NCBI GenBank assembly: GCA_018713425.1
Contig: DVOT01000032.1
Location: 1 to 6,150, forward strand
DNA length: 6,150 bases
Origin: Alectryocaccomicrobium faecavium
Lineage (GTDB): Bacteria; Bacillota; Clostridia; Christensenellales; Aristaeellaceae
Reading direction: 5' to 3'
Made by a program: the position numbers and the translations under genes. Positions within the stretch are counted from its first letter, which is position 1. Every line of letters begins with the position of its first letter. Under the pieces are notes generated by a model. That model made no database searches. It was given only the letters and a program-made list of their open reading frames with translations, and was not told the origin of the DNA. Positions 1-5,239 of this stretch are shown one piece after another.

Positions 1-32
1 CAATCGGGGCGGGAATGTATTTTTCCGTTTCG

Positions 33-107
33 CACCGCCCTGCGCTTCGCTTGCGCGGTGTTCCGTGCCTGCGCACTTCGTGTGCTCGGCACTTCAGCCC
101 TTCGGGC
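33..107. repeat. Three consecutive GC-rich hairpins with TTC-type tips
   Basis: Hairpin 1 pairs CACCGC (33-38) with GCGGTG (55-60), with an inner GCG-CTT-CGC. Hairpin 2 pairs GTGCC (65-69) with GGCAC (88-92). Inside it GCGCAC (71-76) pairs with GTGTGC (80-85), with one G-T wobble and a TTC loop. Hairpin 3 pairs GCCC (97-100) with GGGC (104-107) around TTC. The stems are visible directly. The similar size, spacing and tip sequence resemble REP-like intergenic elements, but membership of a repeat family cannot be shown from a single copy. Confidence 0.5.
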
Positions 108-144
108 CTTCACCTTTTTGCAAGCATTTGCTCCCGAAAAATAC

Positions 145-190
145 CAGAAATGACGTACACGCCGTCATTTCTGATTAGAGCCTCTTTTTT
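145..190 (+). terminator. Possible intrinsic terminator of an upstream gene
   Basis: CAGAAATGACG (145-155) and CGTCATTTCTG (163-173) form a perfect 11-bp stem with a 7-nt loop. A T-run, TTTTTT, lies at 185-190. The T-run starts about 11 nt after the stem rather than directly at its base, so this is not a textbook terminator. The stem is certain as sequence; its function is inferred. It could equally be part of a repeated intergenic element. Confidence 0.4.
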
Positions 191-210
191 CGAGACTTTG
201 TCAATACTTT

Positions 211-239
211 GAGCATCGTTGCCGCAAGCGATGGCGCTC
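211..239. repeat. Imperfect hairpin
   Basis: GAGC (211-214) can pair with GCTC (236-239), and ATCG-TTG (215-221) with CAA-G-CGAT (225-232) across a bulge. A short T-run occurs a few bases later, at 246-250. It is weaker than the 145-173 stem, and a terminator role is only possible. Confidence 0.3.
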
Positions 240-260
240 TTGGGCTTTTTAGAGGGCGGA

Positions 261-282
261 ACCGCTATCTCTGTAAAGCGGT
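261..282. repeat. Short 6-bp hairpin
   Basis: ACCGCT (261-266) pairs with AGCGGT (277-282) around a 10-nt loop and is followed by CTGTTTTG. It could be a weak terminator or a chance inverted repeat. Confidence 0.25.
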
Positions 283-290
283 CTGTTTTG

Positions 291-307
291 CGCGATTCGC
301 GACGAAT
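291..307. promoter_or_regulatory. Overlapping short palindromes, possible operator
   Basis: CGCGA-T-TCGCG (291-301) and ATTCG-CGA-CGAAT (295-307) are perfect short palindromes that overlap, and a further CGAAT follows at 310-314. They lie about 30 bases upstream of the likely -35 of the GH109 promoter, a position where a regulator could bind. No known regulator motif was recognised, so the role is an inference. Confidence 0.25.
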
Positions 308-334
308 ATCGAATGGATTTCGACCGATTTTATA

Positions 335-363
335 TGTTCACTTCTGCCGATGCATGCTATAAT
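335..363 (+). promoter_or_regulatory. Extended -10 promoter of the GH109 gene
   Basis: TGCTATAAT at 355-363 gives a perfect TATAAT -10 (358-363) with the TGn extension typical of sigma-A promoters in Gram-positive bacteria. The hexamer 17 bases upstream, TGTTCA (335-340), matches TTGACA at three of six positions, so the extended -10 probably carries most of the strength. Transcription would begin near 370, about 30 bases before the GH109 start codon, leaving a short leader that contains the ribosome binding site AGGAGGG (386-392). Confidence 0.7.
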
Positions 364-399
364 ACAAACGAATCCAATCCAAAACAGGAGGGAAATGCC

Positions 400-1647
400 A
401 TGAAAATGGGCGATGCCGGCTCCACCGTGCGCTTGGGCGTGATCGGTTTGGGCGGCCGTGGCTGTGGCCAAATGAAAACGCTGCTGAGCATGCCAGATGT
501 TGAAATTCCTGCGGTGTGCGATGTATATGCGGATCGGGCCGAAAAGGGGCGCGAAATCGTGCGCGAAGCGCGCGGATACGCGCCGGACGCTGTTACGGAT
601 TTTCATAAGGTTTTGGAACGCGGCGATTTGGACGCTGTGATGATTTTCACCAGTTGGGAGACGCATATCGCCATTGCCGTGGAAGCGCTGGCCCATGGTC
701 TGCGTCCCGCGATGGAAGTGGGCGGCGCGTCTTCTATTGACGAATGCTGGCAACTCGTGCGCGCCAGCGAAAAGGCAGGCCTTCCTGTGATGCTGCTGGA
801 AAACTGCTGCTATGGCAAAGAAGAAATGACCCTTTTGAATATGGTGCGCCAGGGCGTATTTGGCGAGGTGGTGCATTGCCGCGGCGCGTATGCGCACGAC
901 CTGCGCGATGAAGTGGGCATGGGCGATATCAACCGCCATTACCGTCAGCGCCATTTTTTGCACCGCAATGGCGAATTGTACCCCACGCACGAACTCGGCC
1001 CCATCGCCAAATACCTGAATATCAACCGCGGCAACCGCATGGTAAGCCTGTGCTCCATGGCCTCCAAGTCCGCTGGGCTGAATGCCTGGCTCAAGGAGCA
1101 CCGGCCGGACGACGATGTAACGCGTGCGCAGGTGAACGAGGGCGACGTGGTGACCACCATGATCCGCTGCGCCAATGGCGAAACCATTTTGCTCACGCAC
1201 GATTGCACACTGCCCCGTCCCTATTCCCGCGGTGGCCAAATCCAGGGCACCAAGGGCATCTGGATGGAGGACAATCGCTCGATTTATATCGATGGCCGCA
1301 CGCCTGTCGATCCTACGTATTGGACGCACCGCTGGGAGAGCGACGAGGCCTATATGAAGGAATACGAGCATCCCCTGTGGACTGCTTATGAGGAATTCGG
1401 CCTGCGCGGCGGCCACGGCGGCATGGATTATCTGGTGCTGCGCGCCTTTGTGGAAAGCGTGCAAAAGGGAGAAAATCCGCCCATCGATGTATACGATACC
1501 GCGAGCTGGATGTGCATTACCGCGCTTTCCGAACAATCCATCGCTATGGGCGGCATGCCGGTTCCCGTGCCGGATTTCACCGATGGAAGGTGGATTACCG
1601 CACGCAAGGGCGAGAACGGCACCGGCATGTATGTGCTGGATGAATAA
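400..1647 (+). CDS. GH109-type NAD-dependent glycosidase (Gfo/Idh/MocA fold), probable alpha-N-acetylgalactosaminidase
   Basis: The 415-residue protein has a dinucleotide-binding Rossmann start (VIGLGGRG, residues 14-21), followed by a Gfo/Idh/MocA C-terminal substrate domain. Blocks typical of glycoside hydrolase family 109 are clear: a MLLENCCYG region (131-139), NMVRQGVFGE (147-156), YPTHELGP (194-201), NINRGNR (207-213), LPRPYS (271-276), QGTKG (282-286), GHGGMD (338-343) and SEQSIAMGG (377-385). GH109 enzymes hydrolyse N-acetylgalactosaminides by a transient oxidation using tightly bound NAD. By recalled alignment with the Elizabethkingia enzyme, Tyr138 and His197 are the likely catalytic residues. 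The usual dehydrogenase EKP lysine is absent (EVGG, 106-109), as is normal in GH109. The characterised Bacteroidetes type has YPTHG where this protein has YPTHE. There is no signal peptide, so a cytoplasmic location is likely. The start at 400 is set by AGGAGGG seven bases upstream; an in-frame extension to 313 would span the promoter. The exact sugar and linkage are uncertain, and a plain oxidoreductase is the alternative. Confidence 0.85.
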   Translation: MKMGDAGSTVRLGVIGLGGRGCGQMKTLLSMPDVEIPAVCDVYADRAEKGREIVREARGYAPDAVTDFHKVLERGDLDAVMIFTSWETHIAIAVEALAHGLRPAMEVGGASSIDECWQLVRASEKAGLPVMLLENCCYGKEEMTLLNMVRQGVFGEVVHCRGAYAHDLRDEVGMGDINRHYRQRHFLHRNGELYPTHELGPIAKYLNINRGNRMVSLCSMASKSAGLNAWLKEHRPDDDVTRAQVNEGDVVTTMIRCANGETILLTHDCTLPRPYSRGGQIQGTKGIWMEDNRSIYIDGRTPVDPTYWTHRWESDEAYMKEYEHPLWTAYEEFGLRGGHGGMDYLVLRAFVESVQKGENPPIDVYDTASWMCITALSEQSIAMGGMPVPVPDFTDGRWITARKGENGTGMYVLDE

Positions 1648-1674
1648 GCGGCATTCTATCGCAATTGTGGTTTC

Positions 1675-1713
1675 AGGCAGGCTTTGCGCGCTTCGCATGG
1701 CCTGCCTTTGGTG
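1675..1713 (+). terminator. Hairpin terminator after the GH109 gene
   Basis: AGGCAGGC (1675-1682) and GCCTGCCT (1700-1707) form a perfect 8-bp stem. Inside it, TGCG (1685-1688) pairs with CGCA (1694-1697) around a short loop. The stem is followed by TTTGGTGGTTT, which is only a weak T-tract. It lies 27 bases after the GH109 stop and before the next promoter, the right place for a terminator. The 9-base word GTGGTTTCA occurs on both sides of it (1667-1675 and 1711-1719). Confidence 0.5.
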
Positions 1714-1781
1714 GTTTCAAGCGCCTCTTCACATCAAGCAAAAATTTTACGTCTGTTTGTGCCCGCAACAAAGCATAAATA

Positions 1782-1790
1782 TGGTATAAT
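1782..1790 (+). promoter_or_regulatory. Extended -10 promoter of the MATE-led operon
   Basis: TGGTATAAT (1782-1790) is a perfect TATAAT with a TGn extension. No good -35 hexamer sits at 15-19 bases upstream; the candidates are GC-rich, such as CCCGCA. This would therefore be an extended -10-dependent promoter. The start of transcription would fall near 1797, only about 20 bases before the MATE start codon, and the leader contains the GGGGG ribosome binding site. Confidence 0.6.
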
Positions 1791-1819
1791 ATTGCAAGAA
1801 TGTCTGGGGGTTGTGCACC

Positions 1820-3322
1820 ATGGGAAATTTGTTAAACCGGATTTACGGCGTAGAGCGTCTTTTGCCCAAAAGTGGCGTGCTGGGCGAAGTCCCTGCCACG
1901 CGCGACGCATACCGGGAACTGCTCCGCATTGCCTTGCCCTCCGTGCTAGAAATGGTTTTGATGTCTCTGATTGGCTCTATGGACACGATCATGGTCGGCA
2001 CCATAGGCCCCTCCGCCATAGCGGCGGTCGGCCTGGTTGGCCAGCCGCGCATGCTGATGCTGTGCATCTTGTTTGCCATGAACATCGGCGTCACGGCAGT
2101 GGTTGCCCGGCGCAAAGGGGAAGGCCGGCAAGATGAAGCCAACCGCACGTTGCGCAACGCCATTGTGCTAATCCTAGCCGTATCCATCGTGATGATGACC
2201 CTCGGGCTGCTCTTTTCCCGCCAGTTGATGCTGATGGCGGGCGCCAAAGCCGATACCATTGCCGACGCGGAAACCTATTTTCGCATCCTTATGTATTTCC
2301 TGCCGGTCAATGCGCTTTCCATGGGCATTTGCGCCGCTCTGCGCGGCGTGGGCAATACGCGCACGACTATGTATGTCAACATCACCAGCAACGTGGTGAA
2401 CGTCATTTTCAATTATTTTTTGATCAACGGCATTGGTTTTTTCCCGCGCCTAGAGGTCAAGGGCGCCGCGATTGCCACGGTGACTGGTTTCAGCGTGGGC
2501 ATGCTGTTTGCGCTGTACACGGTTTTCAGTAGGCGGCATGGCACCTATTTACAATTGCATTGGCGCGACGATTGGCGCCTGAACCGCAACACCATCCGCT
2601 CCATCCTGAAAGTGGGCGGAAACGCCATGCTAGAGCAGGTAGCGCTGCGCATCGGCTTTTTCCTGTATGCTCGCATCGTGGCCGAGTTGGGAACGCTTGC
2701 TTTTGCCGCACACCAGATTGGCATGCAGTTTTTGAACCTGTCCTTCACGTTTGGCGATGGCATTGGCGTGGCGGGCACATCGCTGGTCGGGCAAATGCTC
2801 GGGCGCAAGCGGCCTGATTTGGCGCAAATGTATGGCAACATCGCCCAGCGCATTGCCATGACTACCGCCATTGTGCTGGCGCTGCTCATCCTGTCCTTCC
2901 GCTATCCCTTGGTTTCCCTTTTCGTATCGCAGCAATCCGTGGTGAACGCTACGGCGTCCATCATGTTGATCCTCGCGCTGTTCCAGCCGTTCCAAACTTC
3001 TTCGGTCGTTATGAGCGGCGCGCTGCGCGGCGCGGGCGATACCAAATATGTGGCGAAGGTCATGCTTGTATGTGTGACGGGGATCCGGCCCGTGCTCAGC
3101 TTCCTGGCCGTATACGTTATCACCCATTTTTTCACGCCGCTGGTCAGCGAACTGCCGTCCACAGCGTTATCCAGCCTGGCCATTTTCGACCACTGGACAA
3201 ATCAGATTCCAATTGTAGCCCTGATGGGCGCTTGGTGTGCCAGCCTGGTGGATATGATCGTGCGCATGAGCTGCGTGCTGCGCCGGTTTAACAGTGGAAA
3301 ATGGCACAACATTCAAGTATAA
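1820..3322 (+). CDS. MATE family multidrug/solute efflux transporter
   Basis: This 500-residue, strongly hydrophobic membrane protein shows the two-fold repeat of the MATE (NorM/DinF-type) family. Each half carries the signature after its fifth or sixth helix: ALRGVGNT (173-180) and ALRGAGDT (401-408), 228 residues apart. The first half also has the typical opening IALPSVLEMVL (37-47) and MDTIMVG (54-60). About twelve transmembrane helices are expected. MATE proteins export drugs, metabolites or other organic compounds using a sodium or proton gradient; the substrate here is unknown. The ATG at 1820 is chosen because GGGGG (1806-1810) lies nine bases before it. An in-frame TTG at 1811 would sit directly against that site. 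A hydrophilic stretch before the last helices (about 439-463) is somewhat long for the family. The gene leads an operon with the HAD, nagA and ROK genes, so it may export a compound linked to amino-sugar use, but this is inference. Confidence 0.92.
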   Translation: MGNLLNRIYGVERLLPKSGVLGEVPATRDAYRELLRIALPSVLEMVLMSLIGSMDTIMVGTIGPSAIAAVGLVGQPRMLMLCILFAMNIGVTAVVARRKGEGRQDEANRTLRNAIVLILAVSIVMMTLGLLFSRQLMLMAGAKADTIADAETYFRILMYFLPVNALSMGICAALRGVGNTRTTMYVNITSNVVNVIFNYFLINGIGFFPRLEVKGAAIATVTGFSVGMLFALYTVFSRRHGTYLQLHWRDDWRLNRNTIRSILKVGGNAMLEQVALRIGFFLYARIVAELGTLAFAAHQIGMQFLNLSFTFGDGIGVAGTSLVGQMLGRKRPDLAQMYGNIAQRIAMTTAIVLALLILSFRYPLVSLFVSQQSVVNATASIMLILALFQPFQTSSVVMSGALRGAGDTKYVAKVMLVCVTGIRPVLSFLAVYVITHFFTPLVSELPSTALSSLAIFDHWTNQIPIVALMGAWCASLVDMIVRMSCVLRRFNSGKWHNIQV

Positions 3323-3348
3323 ACCAAAGCAAGGAGACGAAACGACGC

Positions 3349-4026
3349 ATGTTGAACCTGGGATTGCCAACAGCCATTTTTGACATGGATGGAACTCTGA
3401 TCGATTCCATGCCAACCTGGCGCTCTTTGAATGCCAGCTTTCTGACTCGGCACAACTTATCCGCGCCTCCTTCCTTCGTGGAAGAATTGCGCCAGCGCTC
3501 CATGCACGATAGCGCGCAATTGCTGATTGAAAAGTTTTCCCTTTCCTTGAGTGTGGATGAGATCATTGTGGAGAACAATCGCTACATGGATCAGCAATAT
3601 GAGGTTTTGCGCGAAAAACCGGGTGCATCCGCCTACTTGAAGGCGCTGAAGGCCGCCGGCGTGCGCATGGTTGTAGCCACTTACACGCCGCTGCCCATGG
3701 CCCTGCACGCGCTGCGAGCGCATGGTATGCTGGATTGTTTCGAATGGGTCACCACGCCCGATATAGAGGGCATCAGCAAAAACGATCCCGCATTTTTCCT
3801 GGCACTCGCGCAAAAGCTGGGGCAAGACCCGGCGCAAATCGTCGTCTATGAAGACATGCCCGCTGTGATGTGCGCCGCCAAAGCGTGCGGCATGAAAGTC
3901 GCCGCCATTTCGGAATTTGTGTGGCGGGAACGGTGGGCGGAAGCGCAAAAAATGTGCGATCTCGCCATAGAAGATTATCGGGATGTGCTTGCGCAAAATT
4001 CCGATATCTGCTATAATATTTTATAA
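3349..4026 (+). CDS. HAD family hydrolase, beta-phosphoglucomutase/phosphatase-like
   Basis: The 225-residue protein is a haloacid dehalogenase superfamily enzyme with a helical cap (subclass I). Motif I is DMDGT (12-16), with Asp12 the nucleophile and Asp14 the general acid/base. The helical cap covers about residues 20-90. Motif II is Thr111 in VVATYTP, motif III is Lys144 in GISKNDP, and motif IV is the acidic pair Glu168-Asp169 in VVYEDMP, which binds magnesium. All catalytic positions are present, so it should be active. Relatives are phosphosugar phosphatases and phosphoglucomutases; the substrate cannot be read from sequence, though a sugar phosphate fits the operon. The ATG at 3349 is favoured because AAGGAG (3331-3336) precedes it by 12 bases, slightly long, and because motif I then falls near residue 12 as is usual. 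An in-frame ATG at 3301 would overlap the MATE gene by 22 bases and has only a weak site. The MATE stop is 26 bases upstream. Confidence 0.88.
   Translation: MLNLGLPTAIFDMDGTLIDSMPTWRSLNASFLTRHNLSAPPSFVEELRQRSMHDSAQLLIEKFSLSLSVDEIIVENNRYMDQQYEVLREKPGASAYLKALKAAGVRMVVATYTPLPMALHALRAHGMLDCFEWVTTPDIEGISKNDPAFFLALAQKLGQDPAQIVVYEDMPAVMCAAKACGMKVAAISEFVWRERWAEAQKMCDLAIEDYRDVLAQNSDICYNIL
3989..4017 (+). promoter_or_regulatory. Possible internal promoter for nagA inside the end of the HAD gene
   Basis: TGCTATAAT (4009-4017) repeats the extended -10 seen before the GH109 gene, here inside the last codons of the HAD gene. A TTGCGC hexamer (3989-3994) lies exactly 17 bases upstream and matches the first three -35 positions. 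Transcription would begin near 4024, about 25 bases before the nagA start, with the ribosome binding site included. Coding constraint may explain the match, because it encodes the C-terminal residues Cys-Tyr-Asn. Confidence 0.5.
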
Positions 4027-4049
4027 GGAAAATCATTGGAGGTGTCCAT

Positions 4050-5204
4050 ATGCGCGCAATTGGAAATGGCCGCATCGTCATGCCCATGGGCGTGGTGGAG
4101 AACGCGGCACTCTTGTTTGATGAAAAGATCATTGGCCTTGTGGATGCGGACGCGATCCGTGCCCAGAGCGATGTGGAATGGATTGATGCAAAGGGAGCCT
4201 ATGTGATTCCCGGATTGGTGGATATGCACATCCATGGTTATCTTGGCGAAGATACCAGCGATGGCAAGGTAGAAGGTCTCGTGACCATGGCCGAAGGCAT
4301 TGCCAAAAATGGCGTGACGAGTTGGCTCCCCACCACAATGACGGTTTCGCTGGCGGAAATCCATGCCGCGCTCGACGCCGTTCGCAAATTGATGGAACTG
4401 GGCAAATCCCCGGATTTCAAGGGCGCGCGCGCGCTGGGCGTGAATGCCGAAGGCCCGTTTATCAACCCCAAGAAAAAGGGCGCTCAGGCGGAAACCAACA
4501 TTCTTCCGCCGGATGCCAGCCTGATCGTGGATAACGCGGATGTGATCCGCATCTTTACGCTCGCTCCCGAAATGCCGGGTGCGCTGGAATGCATCCGTAC
4601 CGTGCGCGAGAAAACGAATGTGGAAGCCTCCATTGGCCATACGAACGCCACCTATGAAGAAGCAAAGGCCGGCATGGAAGCGGGCGCGCGGCACGTTACG
4701 CACCTGTTTAACGCGCAGACGCCTCTCGCGCACCGCGATCCGGGCGTTGTGGGCGCGGCGCTGCAAAACGATGATGTGACCACGGAAATGATCTGCGACA
4801 ATTTCCATATTAACCCGGCTGTCTTCCCGCTGGTGCGCAAAATGAAGGGCGATAAGCTGGTGCTGATCACAGACTGCACGCGCGCGGGCGGCTTGGAGGA
4901 CGGCGAATACACGCTGGGCGGCCAGCCGATCTTTGTGAAGGGCGTGGAATGCCGTCTGGCAGACGGCACCATCGCGGGCAGCGTGCTAAAGCTCAACCAT
5001 GCGGTGCGCAATTATCTGCGCGCGACCGGTTGCCCGATTTGGGAAGCCGTGAACGCGGCGAGCCTTACGCCCGCGAGAGCCATCCATGTGGACGATTGCA
5101 AGGGCAGTCTCGAACCCGGAAAGGATGCGGATATCGCCATCCTGAACGACGAGTTCGAAGTCCTTTCCACCATTATCGGCGGCAAGACCGTTTACACGGC
5201 ATAA
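4050..5204 (+). CDS. nagA: N-acetylglucosamine-6-phosphate deacetylase
   Basis: NagA removes the acetyl group from N-acetylglucosamine 6-phosphate (or the galactosamine equivalent), giving acetate and the amino-sugar phosphate in the cytoplasm. The 384-residue length is normal for this amidohydrolase. Visible motifs are IPGLVDMHIHG (53-63) with the metal pair His60/His62, NAEGPF (132-137) with Glu134, IGHT (195-198) with His197, THLFNA (217-222) with His218, FHINP (252-256) with His253, and TDCTRAGG (274-281) with the catalytic Asp275. These align with E. coli Glu131, His195, His216, His251 and Asp273. E. coli lacks the HxH pair, whereas the Bacillus two-metal type has it, so a two-metal centre is likely. 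Substrate-loop words differ from the classic enzyme: NAQTPL for NAMSPL, DNFH for DGxH, and TDCTRAGG for TDAxxAAG. A galactosamine preference is therefore possible. GGAGG (4038-4042) lies seven bases before the ATG, and the HAD stop is 23 bases upstream. Confidence 0.93.
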   Translation: MRAIGNGRIVMPMGVVENAALLFDEKIIGLVDADAIRAQSDVEWIDAKGAYVIPGLVDMHIHGYLGEDTSDGKVEGLVTMAEGIAKNGVTSWLPTTMTVSLAEIHAALDAVRKLMELGKSPDFKGARALGVNAEGPFINPKKKGAQAETNILPPDASLIVDNADVIRIFTLAPEMPGALECIRTVREKTNVEASIGHTNATYEEAKAGMEAGARHVTHLFNAQTPLAHRDPGVVGAALQNDDVTTEMICDNFHINPAVFPLVRKMKGDKLVLITDCTRAGGLEDGEYTLGGQPIFVKGVECRLADGTIAGSVLKLNHAVRNYLRATGCPIWEAVNAASLTPARAIHVDDCKGSLEPGKDADIAILNDEFEVLSTIIGGKTVYTA

Positions 5205-5239
5205 TTTGCACATTGCATTTTCAGAAGGAGGCGTTTCCC

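Larger units (their letters stand above)
1..399. other. Structured intergenic region upstream of the GH109 gene
   Basis: No convincing coding sequence was found here on either strand. The short open frames are low-complexity, lack ribosome binding sites and run through obvious inverted repeats. The region holds, in order, three GC-rich hairpins with TTC/CTT tips (33-107), a perfect 11-bp inverted repeat followed by a T-run (145-190), two more imperfect or short hairpins (211-239 and 261-282), overlapping short palindromes (291-307), and then an AT-richer promoter zone (about 320-365). The density of hairpins suggests transcription ends from an upstream gene that lies outside the window, a repetitive intergenic element, or a structured RNA. 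The sequence alone does not separate these options. Confidence 0.6.

Noticed and set aside
15..403. Two short plus-strand open frames (15-212 and 209-403) before the GH109 gene
   Set aside because: They have no ribosome binding site, pass through several inverted repeats and a promoter, and their products look like random translation of structured DNA.
395..403. A three-codon frame ATG-CCA-TGA overlapping the GH109 start
   Set aside because: It starts only two bases after the ribosome binding site, which is too close for efficient initiation. A regulatory uORF role has no other support.
265..1698. A 477-codon open frame on the minus strand opposite the GH109 gene
   Set aside because: It is an antisense by-product of GC-rich codon use in the GH109 gene. 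It has no family motifs, has odd His/Ala-rich composition, and extends into hairpins at both ends.
1811..1819. TTG at 1811 as the MATE start codon
   Set aside because: It would abut the GGGGG ribosome binding site with no spacing, while ATG 1820 has a normal nine-base gap.
4011..4808. A 265-codon minus-strand open frame opposite nagA
   Set aside because: The plus strand here encodes a full NagA with every catalytic residue. The reverse frame is His-rich and featureless.
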